Shown here: one piece after another, positions 51,974 to 63,575 of the stretch
Layout of the letters: each line of letters starts with the position of its first letter
Numbering within the stretch: the first letter of the stretch is position 1
Assembly: GCA_030248215.1 (NCBI GenBank)
Contig: JASANG010003458.1
Location: forward strand, 1 to 64,000
Direction: 5' to 3'
Source of the DNA: Enoplolaimus lenunculus
Lineage: Eukaryota > Nematoda > Enoplea > Enoplida > Thoracostomopsidae
DNA length: 64,000 bases
Notes under the pieces: generated by a model
The model's database searches: none
The model's input: only the letters and a program-made list of their open reading frames with translations
Told to the model about the DNA's origin: nothing
Translations under genes and position numbers: made by a program

Positions 51974-52223
51974 CACTGTAAATTCCATAAGTTGATTAAT
52001 CAACTCAGAGGGAAAATTAGTTATTTTTGGTCAATTCTGAGTTAATTGCAATGCATATTAATTCGCTCTGAGATGATTTAATTCCTGTTAAGTTGATTAT
52101 TTCACTCAGAATGAGTTAAATCAATTCAGAGTTCTAAGTTATGAAAGACCCAATTCAGAGCTCAGGCTTCTGAGTTGATACAACTCATTCTGAGTTAAAA
52201 TCAACTCATTGAAAGTTACAGTG
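51974..52223. mobile_element. Family C MITE, complete
   Basis: CACTGTAAATTCCATAAGTT to CATTGAAAGTTACAGTG, 250 bp, 94 bp after the previous copy in the same orientation. Confidence 0.75.
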
Positions 52224-52258
52224 AACGTCGTTTGAAGCAGCCGTTGCTGATCAAAACA

Positions 52259-52515
52259 GCCAAGGTATAGAACAGAAGTGGAACAGTAATATAATCATGT
52301 TCCAAAGCCTACGCCTAAACCTTGACAGTTTTCGTAACTATAGGTACGTATCATATCTGGGCCTTAATTACTTCGAGCCAAAGGCAAATAACGAAACTGG
52401 ATCCGGTCAGTAGTATTACACAAACCTAAGCCTGAGCAAAAAATAGTCTAAAGCTTAAGCTTTTATTCTTATCCGGACCCACACAAAAACATTCCGCCCC
52501 TGATCTTTTTATAGG
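52259..52515 (-). mobile_element. Family A element with non-hexamer insert
   Basis: AGCCAAGGTATAGAACAGAA at the left, ACATTCCGCCCCTGATCTTT at the right. The hexamers are split by about 100 bp of unique DNA (52330-52425). Confidence 0.6.
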
Positions 52516-52742
52516 CACACAAAAGTATCATTTCATCACTCGTTTAAACACCAAATATTTTGACTCAAATCAGTTTTGCAAACCGCATTGCAGACTATTT
52601 CCGGTTCCGGTTACAGTGTCCGACATTTTACGTAAAAGAAACAATTTATTATCCAATAGTGAAATAACATTCGTTTAGTGTTTTAAATTTTTAATATATG
52701 TGTTTTGAATACAAAATTAAGTTTTCTATTAATTCTATCAAA

Positions 52743-52947
52743 GGCCGATGTTACTTTTAGGGGGCGTAACAGGAGATTAAGCGTATTTCTAAGCCTAAGC
52801 CTAAACCTAAGCGTTGCAAAAATGTGTTTCTAAGCTTATAAGCCTAAGCCTAAGCCTAAGCCTAAGCAAAAACTGTAATCTAGAATATAAATCCATTCTT
52901 TTGTAGACTCACCAGAAACGTGGACGCCCCTTAAAGTAACATGGGCC
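52743..52947 (-). mobile_element. Family B element (TTAAGGGGCG ends, CTTAGG core)
   Basis: GGCCGATGTTACTTTTAGGG at the left and GCCCCTTAAAGTAACATGGG at the right. The interior has CCTAAG hexamers in two blocks around GCGTTGCAAAAATGTG, a spacer shared by all family B copies (57403, 61990, 63374) and absent from family A. Confidence 0.75.
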
Positions 52948-53242
52948 AAATAACTGGTACCTATTGTCGTTATCCGAATTATACCGTTCTATAGGGTATC
53001 AGAACGCAATAAAATATACGTTTAAACGATCCTAAAAGACTTGTTCTTATAACCGATACTCGTTCCCTGTTTGGCGATTAGAGCTTATATGCTGTTTAAA
53101 AGGTTGGCTTGAATCAATTTTTTCAACACATTCAGTAGACGAGAGAAAATTGTTATAAAATGCTTATGGTCACTCGTTTAAGTGTCTCAAAATGGCCAAA
53201 AAAGCTTTAAGTTTATAATTTATTACTTAATATGCAAATTAC

Positions 53243-53320
53243 GGCCTATGTATAGAACAGGGCCGGAACAGTAGTATAAGCATATTCCTAAGCCTAAGCC
53301 TACGCCTAAGCGTATGTTCA
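53243..53320 (-). mobile_element. Family A left end
   Basis: GGCCTATGTATAGAACAGGG and AAGCCTAAGCCTACGCCTAA; breaks off at about 53320. Confidence 0.55.
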
Positions 53321-54307
53321 GTCTAACAAGATCAAACAAAAACCGCCGTGGCTTTGAAATGATGCTGGATTCACATTCGCTTTGCTCGCAATTTTTTGTT
53401 TTTTATTACGCCTCCGTTTACATCTTGGTCGTACAGACAGGTTTTTAAATAAGTTTTCCTTCAAATAAACGTTTATACAAAAATTAATGGTTTCAAAGGT
53501 TTCTGCCAGCCTCAAAATAAACCGGTAAATTTGTAAATATACTTCTTTGTGACTACAATATCATATTCGTTCATTACTTACTCATCTTGATACGCGTATA
53601 CACAAACCAAATTGTCTGATATTCAAGAAATATTGTCTGAAATTTTAGACAATTTATGTGTTTAAGTACATGGTTTCAGATGTAAATGTTTTGAATTGCA
53701 GACTTAATTATGTAAAATTTTTCGTGAAATATGGGTCGGTGGTAATTTTGCTAACTTTAAAGTTTTAAATTTAAGACTTTATTTTATAATCGATTAGGAC
53801 GACAAATATAAGACTAATATGCCGAAAAAACGTGTAAGACAAATATATTGGCCAGCGAAGCCGCGGAAACAATAGAAGGCTGAAGCTCTAGACGAACATC
53901 CTTAATTCTTCAGCCGGGAAGCTTATGTTGAATCAGAAATATTCTTTTTATAAGTTTGAAATCAGACAATTTTAGCAATTTGTTAACAAACAAAATGTTT
54001 TTTGTATATACAATGTAAATTTTTATGAGTTGATTAATCAACACTCAGAGATCGAATTAGTACTAATTAACCCCCCCCCTCCCTGAAAACGAGGGCGGTC
54101 GGGCAAAAACACAACGCGCGCTGGTATCATTTTTTCTACACAGAATGTACCCAGTTGCATACTCTTGTCTAAGACATGCATTGTCTACTGTTGATAACCG
54201 TTGAATATAAGACATTATGTTTTTTAACCACTTCAGATACGAATTTCTGAGCTTTTAAAATTGTAATGTCTGAAATTTCAAACATTATTGTTTCGTCGAT
54301 TTAAGAA

Positions 54308-54733
54308 ACGAGAAGGACTGATATTTGGGCTCTCCAGAGGTTACACCATTTTATTTGGTTACGGACCGTTATTTATTTCTAACCCACCCTCCGCTACCCT
54401 TTGTTACTGATATATATTCGTTTTTGCAAGCATCCGTTGAAGTAGACGTTTATTTATCTTGTGTCAATAGTTTGAGCTATAATGCAAGGTTACACTTTGA
54501 AATGTACTTTCAAAACTAAAGCACGCTTTGAAATTTCGAACTCAACTATATTTGGTCCAGGGGTCATTTATGCACTACAATTATGGATACCTGACATTTA
54601 TGAAATCTAATTAGGGTTCGGGGACTCTATCCGCTTGCGACCTCTTATTAGGGATACGGACTCATATTGATTCAGACTCACAATGGGCACCACATTTTAT
54701 TACCCTCCCCCTATTATTGGGGTTACTACAGTA
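54308..54733 (+). mobile_element. Family F element, left end diverged
   Basis: GGACTGATATTTGGGCTCTC near the left, GGGGTTACTACAGTA at the right; collinear over 400 bp with 41526-41952. Confidence 0.7.
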
Positions 54734-55065
54734 AGATTTTGAAACCTAGATTCAGTTAATACAGGTTTTATTTTTCTGATTATACCGGTAGCTAATTGTA
54801 AGCAACATTTTATTATTTTTTACTATTTTTTTTATTTTTGGTGCACAGTTAAAGTAAAAAAATAACCAAAACAGGGTTTTCTGGTACTTTTCAGCTATTC
54901 AATTGGCACCACCGTCTAGACCCTGGTTCGTTTCGCATGAGTTGATATACATTTGAATAAAGTTTTTGTTCAATTTTAAACAATGGAAATAAGTTTTTTA
55001 TTTTTTACTCAAATTCAAAATAAGCAAACTTGAGTAGAACTGGGAGTGCCGATTCAGGTATAAGA

Positions 55066-55195
55066 GTCCGTAAGTGGATAGAGTGTCTAAAACCTAATCA
55101 GAGCCTATAAATGTTAACTGTCCTTAATTGTAGCGCATGAATATTAACTCGAGGCAAAAATAAAGTTAACTTTGAAACTTTAAGGCATACTTAAG
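55066..55195 (-). mobile_element. Family F fragment
   Basis: GAGTCCGTAAGTGGATAGAG to AACTTTAAGGCATACTTAAG, the inverse of the right part of the family F copies. Confidence 0.5.
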
Positions 55196-55262
55196 TTAAA
55201 CTAAAATTTCAAATCCGGTAAAGACGTAAAAATCACAAATACTCCTGCCAATGTTAACTGTT

Positions 55263-55422
55263 TGGGTTGCGCTATACTTATGTTGACGTCCGTCGCCGCC
55301 CGTCACTGTACGCACAGTCCGTCACAGTGCGGTATCGTACATCTCACGCAAATGACTCACGTACGATAACGTATGGTACGAACGGTGACGAACAGTGCCG
55401 GACGTCGAACATAGCGCAACCC
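55263..55422. mobile_element. 160-bp palindromic MITE with GGGTTGCGCTAT ends
   Basis: GGGTTGCGCTATACTTATGT at the left and CGAACATAGCGCAACCC at the right are inverted; the whole interior is an imperfect palindrome rich in ACGT and CGTC (CACGTACGATAACGTATGGT). It is a single copy in this window, with an unusually high CpG content. Confidence 0.7.
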
Positions 55423-56039
55423 TGGGGGATTTAAATTAACCAAAGGCGAATCTTAATAGTCTATACTTAATTTCAGCGTAAGGATAAGTCCGAACAATAG
55501 CCTAAGACTAAGCCAAATTATTTAGCTAATGGTTATAAATCCGTCACATTCAAATGACTAATCGCGGGGGGGCATGTTTCCGCGGGACTGCAATAGAGTA
55601 TGCTTTTTAGACGAATTTTTTGCTTAGGCGTACACTTACCTTAAGGTATAAACTCATTTCTATGCTTAGTCTTATGCTTAGGAATACGCTTATACTAAAC
55701 AACGATCATTGACTTATACAGTCTAACTTTAAGCAATTTAGTTTTATTTCTTCAAGCATAATCTGTTAATTACCCAGATAGCTGTCATTTCTCACAGGGC
55801 TTTAAGCATAATGATGATATAACGTCAGCGCTCTAAGTTTTGACTTATTGATTCGAATACCGTTCAGGGTTTAACAGTAATTTTCATCTCATACCTGTAC
55901 AATTCTCAAAGGTGTCGTTAAGCTTAAAGATAATTGCTTGGTCTAAGCGTTCAACTGGTGCCTGACTATTACCAGTTGATGTGTGCTAAACCAGACGACA
56001 ATTTATTGACCAAATACACCGTTTGTAACACGATGATTT

Positions 56040-56075
56040 GGGCCCAAGTTACCTTTAGGGACGTCCCGGTTACGC
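56040..56075 (+). repeat. Solitary family B terminus
   Basis: GGGCCCAAGTTACCTTTAGG followed by GACGTCCCGG matches the left end of family B at 57403; no hexamers follow. Confidence 0.45.
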
Positions 56076-57402
56076 AATATTTGCAACATTGTTAAGTTTC
56101 TTAGATCTCGCGTTGTGTCAACAATCAGTGGTTATCAAAAATAAAGATACTAACTGAAAATTTTTCCATTAACTCTTTCTCACCATGAATATTTTCAATT
56201 TAGTATGAGATGTTATTTAAGCGTAAGATTTGATATCAAGTCTCACGGGTTAGAAGCGTATACGATGACCACTGAGCTATTAGAAGCGTGACGCTCAAGT
56301 CCGGCGGGGCTTTCACGTCTTGTGGAAATTTCATACTGCGCATATATTTTAGAGTTGTTCAACGCGGCACACAGTGTCTGTTTTGCTCGTATATTATTTG
56401 TAATTAGAATTGTCCATAGAATACAATATGAGTGATCGGGTTAGGCGGGTCAGACACCTGAGCCTCATTAACGTTTAGGATTAGGCTTAAGATTAGCAAT
56501 AGATTCACGATAAAGCTCATCCCATGCCCAGGTCTTTGTCCAAGCTTCAACCCTAAATATGGCGCAAAGTGTACAGCAGTCCAAAGCTGACATAATTATA
56601 TTGTCCTTGATAATTTGTTTAACTTGTTCAGTTAAACAAATTTCATAGACAACACGTCACGCTTGAACAGCTGTATCGTTTGCCTCAAATTTAACTTAAC
56701 GCTGAGGCAAAGGTCCGGAACAGGCTTCGCAAAACCGGATGATTTCTTGCAAAATAACCTTTTTTTACATTCGACCATTTTACAGTACTATTGTGACCCT
56801 CCAATACTAATTTGCCCCCGGTGCTGCTATAAGAGCATACCTGGGTTGAAACCTTCTTTAAAAACTTATACGACACTTAATTATTTTCTTAAATTCTTTT
56901 GAAAATCATACTTTAAATATTTATTCTGTTATGTTTATCAAAATAAGCCGGTGACGCGGTGGATAAACAACAGGTTTAGGCGTTTAATACCTGTCTGAGT
57001 AGGAGGTTAGAGCCACTAGTGGAATCACAGTGAGGCTGGGGGTGGGGGCATACTCCCCCTTGTCAGAATTTTTTTTGTGATACAATGTTAAGGTCTCTCC
57101 TACCTTACAATTTTTCCACTTGGAAAATTTGTTGTAAAAAATACAACTTTTTTCTCTCAGAAACTTTTTGGTGATAAAAGCTTACAATTTTTGTCTTAGA
57201 AAATTTTTTCGTTATTAAATGATAAGGTCACTCACTTATTTACAATTTTGGCGTTTCATAACATTTACCAGTCCGCCACCCACCCCCTGTAAGAAATTAA
57301 TTTTTGGATCTGCATCTGGTTTGAGCAACTGTTGACACACACTGCCTTACAAAAGTTGATCTGCGCTGTAGGTTTCAAATTACTATAAGCTGACAACTAA
57401 TT

Positions 57403-57599
57403 GGGCCTATGTCACTTTTAGGCCGTCCCGGTTTCTGGTGGGTCTATAAAAGAGTAGGTTTACATTCTACATTTTTAGCTTACGCTTAGCCTTAGGCTTA
57501 GGCTTAGGCTTAGGAATACGCTTCTGCAACGCTTAGACGTAGGCTTAGGCTTAGGAATACTCTTAATCTACTGTTACGGCCCTAAAAGTAACATTGGTC
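57403..57599 (+). mobile_element. Family B element, complete
   Basis: GGGCCTATGTCACTTTTAGG at the left, CCTAAAAGTAACATTGGTC at the right; CTTAGG array interrupted by AATACGCTTCTGCAACGCTT. Confidence 0.75.
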
Positions 57600-57947
57600 A
57601 TTAAATTGCATAAGCATTAAACCTTGGGCAGTATTATATGACGGAATTTGGCCTAATATCTTAATGAATTGGGATTTGTAATACCAGTAAGAGAGTTTTT
57701 AGGAGTCCGTTGGGCTATGAGCATGGATTTAATTTGTTTCATTAACGAATCTACAACAATTCGTCGCCTGGCAACTTGTCGCGCAACTGTGTACTAAAGC
57801 CTTTGAATAAACCTAAGCCTAATTCTAATCGCACAGACTAAACCTAAACCTAAGCATAATGACGGGTGACGAATTGTCGAGTCGATGCAAATTTCAGCTA
57901 ACAAATTGTCACACGACACTGTTATCGGGCGACAAATTGTTTTGATA

Positions 57948-58113
57948 CCGGGCCCGTAGCCAAGGGTAGGCCAGCGGCGTGGTCAGGCCCCCCATGGCCA
58001 ATTTTGGGCCAACTAGAACGGTTCAACCTTGCTTGTAACGCATTGAATACCCTTGAATGCCCCTGCTGAAAAAAATTAGCCTCTCTTGGCAAGGTGAGCT
58101 GGCTACGGTCCTG
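57948..58113. mobile_element. Family H element, complete
   Basis: CGGGCCCGTAGCCAAGGGTA to GTGAGCTGGCTACGGTCCTG. TGATACC flanks both sides (just before 57949 and from about 58116), a possible 7-bp target duplication. Confidence 0.7.
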
Positions 58114-58375
58114 TGTGATACCTTAATTAACATCGAAAATCACAAATGGTAAATTACAAAAAACTATGGATTGGCAAATTTTCATCCGGAGCAAAAAACT
58201 GTCAAAATAAAAAATTAACTAAATATTTTGGTAAAAAGTTTTCGATTTGGAAGCCAATGAAATTCGACGGAACAACTTCAAATCTGGCAGTTAGGATCAT
58301 AATCATATTTATTTAATATCTGAAAATTGCTTTCATTTTAGATTATTTGCTAGACTCAAAATTTCAACTAAAAAA

Positions 58376-58900
58376 ATGAGACTAACAGTGGTGACAGTAT
58401 TATTAATGTTACAAACTCTACTCGTGATTCCAAGTAGTGTTCGTTCGAATTATGCAAACAACTTTTTGGGCGTTTCTCGATTGTTGAACTATCGTCAGTA
58501 TCCGGTTGCGGTTCCGGTAGAAAATGAAGATCGAGATTTGGGTACGAAAATAAGACGCAACTCAGGTTAGTGTTTGTCCAAAATGGGTTCAACTGTAACC
58601 AAATGTTTGCCAAAAAAACGAATATATCGTTTAACCGTTTTAGCCACACTTTTGCTACTGGTTTACGCGAAATATAAAACACAATGCGCAGTGTTTAACA
58701 ATTATTACGCTTATACACAGTACACAGTATCCACAGGACGTGATAGCTCGTGCATGCTCATGCGTTCAGTTGTTGGATCTGAGCGTAATTATCGCACTTT
58801 CTGTCTTTCGTCCTACGGTTTCCAGTTCAAATCTTACGCAATTTTCACAATATCATGCGTACACCATATGACTTTTGAGTGGCAGTGTGATGAACATTGA
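58376..58900 (+). CDS. Putative small secreted protein, two exons
   Basis: Exon 1 58376-58565 starts with a clear signal peptide (MRLTVVTVLLMLQTLLVIPS, likely cleavage near SVRS-NY). A 78-base intron (GTTAGT to CCGTTTTAG) leads in phase 1 to exon 2, 58644-58900, ending WQCDEH. About 148 residues. Exon 1 has a KIRR dibasic site and no cysteine; exon 2 has five cysteines (QCAV, SCML, FCLS, SCVH, QCDE). I recognise no family. The first exon ends in phase 1, like the other secreted-protein gene here. An acceptor-like TTTCATTTTAG lies 34 bases before the ATG. Skipping the intron also leaves an open frame from 58574. Confidence 0.5.
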
Positions 58901-59108
58901 AGCCAAAAAAGTTTCAATGCCCATCAGACTGCCCCGTCAAATGTCACCTGGTGTACGCATGATGTTGTGGATATTGCACAATAGTCATGCGACAAAAGGC
59001 TACAGTTGGCGCTGTGTGGCCGCGAGTGGGCTCTCACGTTTTGGCTGTGATTTCATGCTGCAAATGTTTGAATTTCACGGGTCAAAAACGCAAAAAAAAT
59101 GTAATTAA
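58875..59108 (+). CDS. Cysteine-containing 3' frame of the 58.4-kb locus
   Basis: Open frame of 77 codons overlapping the end of the preceding coding sequence in another frame. The part MNIEAKKVSMPIRLPRQMSP and GYSWRCVAASGLSRFGCDFM looks protein-like and is more GC-rich than the flanks. AATAAA begins at 59108, overlapping the stop, so this end looks like a real transcript end. It may be the true C-terminus (by an unseen splice, a frameshift or a base error) or a decayed part of the gene. Confidence 0.35.
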   Translation: MSGSVMNIEAKKVSMPIRLPRQMSPGVRMMLWILHNSHATKGYSWRCVAASGLSRFGCDFMLQMFEFHGSKTQKKCN

Positions 59109-59113
59109 ATAAA
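59108..59113 (+). terminator. Polyadenylation signal
   Basis: AATAAA directly at the end of the 58.4-kb locus. Short 3' UTRs of this kind are found in compact genes; alone the hexamer is weak evidence. Confidence 0.4.
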
Positions 59114-59164
59114 TTTTCATACATTTTGGGTTTTAACTTTTCCGTAAATTTGTATATTTTTTAT

Positions 59165-59375
59165 GTTAAACGCGGCGACACACGGCACTGAACGCCACCA
59201 ATCACTGGTGTGTGACGCCGTGATTCGCCGTTTCATGCCGTGCTGTGCCGCCCGACGCCGTACTGCGACGCGCGTCGAAAATAACAGTAAATTTTACAAA
59301 AATTATTTTATTGACATGACGCGAGGTGCCGTGCGGTGTCGCAGTGTTGGTTGCGGTGTCGCGCGGCAAGAATAG
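59165..59375. repeat. CpG-rich GACGCCG repeat
   Basis: Reiterated GACGCCGT / GTGCCGTGC words in two arms (ACGCGGCGACACACGGCACT; ATGACGCGAGGTGCCGTGCG) around an AT-rich centre (59285-59315). The arms are loosely inverted. Probably one more word-built MITE; the only copy in the window. Confidence 0.5.
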
Positions 59376-59429
59376 CGTCACACTCTTAATAGTCTAAAGC
59401 AGTCTGGGACGAAATTAACAAGAAATAAA

Positions 59430-59545
59430 TATTTTTTTTTACAATTTTTTTCACAAAAATAACTATTTTTACAATTTTTTTCACAAAAATAACTATTTTT
59501 ACAATTTTTTTTACAAAAATAACTATTTTTGCAATTTTATTTTTT
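59430..59545. repeat. 33-bp tandem repeat
   Basis: TTTACAATTTTTTTCACAAA-type units with AATAACTATTT, three to four copies. Confidence 0.9.
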
Positions 59546-59668
59546 AGGAAAACAACGTTCACGGCAAGCAATCGAATGGGTATTTATTAGAAGATAAAAC
59601 ACAAAACTCAAACGTCGAATTTCTTAAAAAAATTTCATTGACATGCGCACTAAAGGTATTGGAAACTT

Positions 59669-59892
59669 GGCCCATGTATAGGACAGAGGTGGAACTGTAG
59701 TATATAGCATATTCCTATGCCTAAACCTATACGTAAGAATGAACGTATTCCTAAGCCTAAGCCTAAGCGTAAGGATAAGCCTATGTCGAAGCCTTAGCCT
59801 AAGCCTGAGCAATAAAGTGAGCCTAAAAGCTTAAGCGTGCTGCATTACAGTCCCGCAGGAAAGCGTGCCGGCCCTGTTCTACACATATGGGG
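59669..59892 (-). mobile_element. Family A hexamer element, complete
   Basis: GGCCCATGTATAGGACAGAG at the left, GGCCCTGTTCTACACATATG at the right; CCTAAG core in two blocks. Confidence 0.75.
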
Positions 59893-59957
59893 CGAAACTT
59901 TAATATAAAGTGCTTCTGATCGGACAATTATAGTAAAACAAATAGGTTTCCAGGCAT

Positions 59958-60316
59958 TCCGAACAACAACCACAACAACAACAACAGCAACCACAACAAC
60001 ATCAACAACAACAAAAACAACAACAACAACAAACAACAACCAACAACAACAACAACGAACAACAACAAACAACAACAACCAACAACAACAAACCACAACA
60101 ACAATAATAATAACAAAAACAATAATAACCACAACAACAATAATAACAAAAACAATAATAACCACAACAACAATAATAATAACAAAAACAATAATAACCA
60201 CAACAACAATAATAATAACAAAAACAATAATAACCACAACAACAATAATAATAACAAAAACAATAATAACCACAACAACAATAATAATAACAAAAACAAT
60301 AATAACCACAACAACA
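59958..60316. repeat. AAC/AAT trinucleotide array with a 36-bp higher-order unit
   Basis: CAACAACAACAA at the left passes into about five copies of a 36-bp unit (AATAATAATAACAAAAACAA followed by TAATAACCACAACAAC). Three long frames on the minus strand here are repeat translations. Confidence 0.95.
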
Positions 60317-60459
60317 GAATATAAAGTGAATTGCGAAATTTAAGTTGTTTTCAATAAATTTTAATCCATAAAATAAACCATATTTTTGAACCATGAAAAA
60401 TGAACATTTTTTCAAAACTGAATATTTTTCCACTTGATTGTAAATAAACATTTGAACAG

Positions 60460-60686
60460 CGTAAGAGTTTCAACTGAATTAACTCTGGGTGAATTGATTA
60501 ATTAACTCAGAATGAATTGAATCAACGCAAAATTCGGAGTGAGTTCTCATAGTCCTAACTCAAAGTCAACTAAACTCAGAGAGAGAATCAACTCAACTCA
60601 GAGTAAGTTAATGTTTACTGATATTAATTCAAAAGTAACCAACTCGCTAGCTGAATTGATTACTCAGCTCATTGGAATTTACAGTG
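60460..60686. mobile_element. Family C MITE, left end lost
   Basis: AACTGAATTAACTCTGGGTG onward, ending CATTGGAATTTACAGTG. Confidence 0.7.
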
Positions 60687-60793
60687 TATGTTTAACATTT
60701 AATGTGTTGCAATTAGCAAAAAAATTCAAAGCTGACCACTACAACTCAAATCAAGAACGAAATTACAGTTTGCTTCAACTGAAGCTGTACAAA

Positions 60794-61048
60794 CACTGTA
60801 AATTCTAATGAGTTCAATGATAATTAACTCAGACGGAAAATTAGTTGTTTCAGGGGTTAATCACAGTAAACTTTAACTCACTCAGAGTTGAGCTGATTCG
60901 CGCTCGTGAGTTGAGTTGATTCCGGGGGAGTTGATAAATTAAATCATGATGAGTTGAATTAATTAAAAATTATGAGTTCTGATAGTCCTAACTCAGACTG
61001 AGTGATTCAACTCATTATGAGTTAAAAACAACACAGTGGAATTTAGTG
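60794..61048. mobile_element. Family C MITE, complete
   Basis: CACTGTAAATTCTAATGAGT to CAGTGGAATTTAGTG, 255 bp. Confidence 0.75.
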
Positions 61049-61169
61049 ATTTTAGATAAATTATTTTAAAAAACTGAAATTAAGTCACTTTAAAACAAAT
61101 ATTTACATTACCGGAATTTCAAATTTGATCAAATTCATATTAATTAAAAGTCATTTTAAAGAAAACTTT

Positions 61170-61353
61170 GTCTAATATATAGAAAAAGACCCGAACAGTA
61201 GCGTAAGCGTATCCTAAGCATAAGCCTAAACATACGGATGAGCCTATAGTGAAACCTGACAATAAACCTAAGCAGAAAAGTTAGTCTAACGCGTAAGCTT
61301 ACTCTATTACAGTCCCACAGAAAAACGTTCCACCCCTGATTTTTACATGGGTC
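61170..61353 (-). mobile_element. Family A hexamer element
   Basis: AGAAAAAGACCCGAACAGTA at the diverged left, CCACCCCTGATTTTTACATG at the right. Core hexamers partly decayed. Confidence 0.65.
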
Positions 61354-61739
61354 GGCAAATATTAAACAATTTAAAATTCAAATTAAATTTTTAATTAAAT
61401 CTGAATTTAAATTAATTAAAATGAACATCATTTGTGCTTTTGACTAAACACAAACAGCACTGATCTTCAAAGAAACCATCGTAAACAAATTTAACCCAAT
61501 ATTTCACCTGCATAATGTGGTACTTTAAGCTTGAAGATTAACGATTGTCACGGTAATATTGCACTCGTTTTTATCCAATCATATTGAATTTAACAGGTCT
61601 ACCGGGTGGCATTAAAAGGTTTAGGCAAAGGTAATCGCCCAGGACATTGTCATGTCTCGATAAAATAATTCATATACCCATCGGCGTCATACCAAACAAC
61701 CAATTTTACGAATTAGTAGCTTTGTTTAATAATTATAAA

Positions 61740-61932
61740 CAACCTTGCATTATCGCTCAAGCTTTTGATTACAAAACAAACATTTTAATTCAACGCGCAA
61801 TGCCGGGGATATGGTAACGAATGGCAGCAAATGGTGGGTTAAAAATAAATCAGTCCGTAACTGAATAACAGAGTGGTTGGTACCCTACCAAGAAGCCGAA
61901 TATGGACTAGTCTTATTCGGGTCACTACAGTA
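61740..61932 (-). mobile_element. Family F element, partial
   Basis: AACCTTGCATTATCGCTCAA to CTTATTCGGGTCACTACAGTA; the inverse of the left half of 41526-41952. Confidence 0.65.
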
Positions 61933-61989
61933 ATTTTTTTAGCTTCTTCAATCCCAGAGACGATAAAAGTGGCGCCCAGTGTTAATAAT

Positions 61990-62160
61990 TTAACTGGCAT
62001 AACAGTAGATTAAGCGTATTCCTAAGCCTGAGCCTAAACCCAAGCGTTGCAAAAATGTGTTCCTAAGCCTAAGCCTAAGCGAAAAAAGTAATCTCGAATC
62101 TAAACCTACACTTTTATGGACTGCCAGAATCCTGGACGCCCCTTAAAGTATCGTGAACCA
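61990..62160 (-). mobile_element. Family B element, left terminus diverged
   Basis: AACAGTAGATTAAGCGTATT, CCTAAG hexamers around GCGTTGCAAAAATGTG, and CTGGACGCCCCTTAAAGTAT at the right. Confidence 0.7.
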
Positions 62161-62869
62161 AAGTGTCTATATTGAGCCTTTCCGAGGTGGAATTTGCAAG
62201 TATTGTTGGTATTTTTTGTTCTACTGACTCACGTTAAAAAATACTTGAAATGTCATTTGATTAATTAGTGTTTATACCACAGTTTTATTTCAGGGCTATA
62301 AGACAGCTGTTTTGTATTTTGCTAACAGTATTTAAAGGGCGGTGTGATAAAATGTTATGCATTTTGCTCGTTACAGTGCAATTATGACCGCTGCGTTCGG
62401 CTCTGTGACCGTATTGCAAAATGTGTGTAGCAACTATCACCAGTAGGTGTGATAGGTTTTAGAACTTTCAAATCACTGAACATCAAAGGAATTCGTTGCA
62501 GTCTTCAGATTTTATTTACCCGATTGCAGTGCAAAATTTGAGATTAGCAACTGCAAACAGTTTGCGAGTTGATACACATTTCTGTAAGCTTAAACCTATT
62601 CGATTTAAGCTTTAAACAAGCAGTGTTAAACTAACTTTCTAGATTAACTAAACTAACTGGCAGGTTCTGCTGAAACTCAATTAAAATCTAGCATGTTTTT
62701 GGTTTAATTTAACGAATTCTAAAAACTAATTACATAATTAGCTTGTCAGCAGCGCTTTTTATCTTAAACTAAAAAAGTTTAGCTTTAAATTCGCCCATAA
62801 CTAAAAAATATGTTAGTTTAAGTACAACTTAAAATTCTAGTTTAGTCCATTTAGCCATTTAAGTTTGAC

Positions 62870-62976
62870 TCTTAGAATTAGGTTTAACCATAAATATAAA
62901 CTCATTTTTACGCATATGCTTACACTTAGGAATATGCTTATACTACTGTTCTGCCCCTGTTATATATGCACTGGCC
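62870..62976 (+). mobile_element. Family A right half
   Basis: CGCATATGCTTACACTTAGG then CTGTTCTGCCCCTGTTATAT and the terminal CTGGCC. The left half is not recognisable. Confidence 0.5.
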
Positions 62977-63373
62977 ATTAAAGTCTATCGCACAGTCGCT
63001 TTTCGGTCCAAAACTTGCTTATTTACGCAACCGATTGTTTGTTTCGTAATATCAATTTTCATTGTTTTCGTTGCTGCACATATTAACATTATTTATTTTT
63101 GCTAATTCTAAGAAATTGAGTTTCTAAAAATGCCCAACAAACTTGCTGGCATTGTTTGTTTTTCTTAATTTAGAGCAAAAGCAACGAAAAAGAAAACTTG
63201 AAATTTCTATTTCAAAATTTTTAAAATATTAATCCGATTTAAGCGTAGTCGTTCGTAAGTATACTTTAGGTATTGTCTTATTTTAAGTGAATTGCAATCT
63301 CTCAGGGGCGTAGTCACGATATTGGAAAGAAGGGTTGCGTTCAGTAAAAATTTCGAATGGGGATCGGTGTCTT

Positions 63374-63575
63374 GGCCCATGTTACTTTAAGGGGCGTCCA
63401 GGTTTCTAGTGGGTCTATAAAATAGTAGGTTTAGATTCTAGATTACATTTTTTGTTTAGGCTTAGACTTAGGCTTAGGCTTAGGTTTTTAGGAACAGATT
63501 ATTGCAACGCTAAGGCTTAGGCTTAGGCTTAGCAATACGCTTCATCTACTGTTCCGTCCCTTAAAGTAACATTGG
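63374..63575 (+). mobile_element. Family B element, complete and well preserved
   Basis: GGCCCATGTTACTTTAAGGG at the left and CCGTCCCTTAAAGTAACATT at the right are matched inverted ends of about 28 bp; the CTTAGG core is in two blocks either side of CAGATTATTGCAACGC. Probably the youngest family B copy here. Confidence 0.8.

Noticed and set aside
59845-60451. Three long overlapping minus-strand frames of 128-154 codons
   Set aside because: They translate an AAC/AAT trinucleotide array into runs of V/I, L or C/Y; the frames exist only because the repeat lacks stops.
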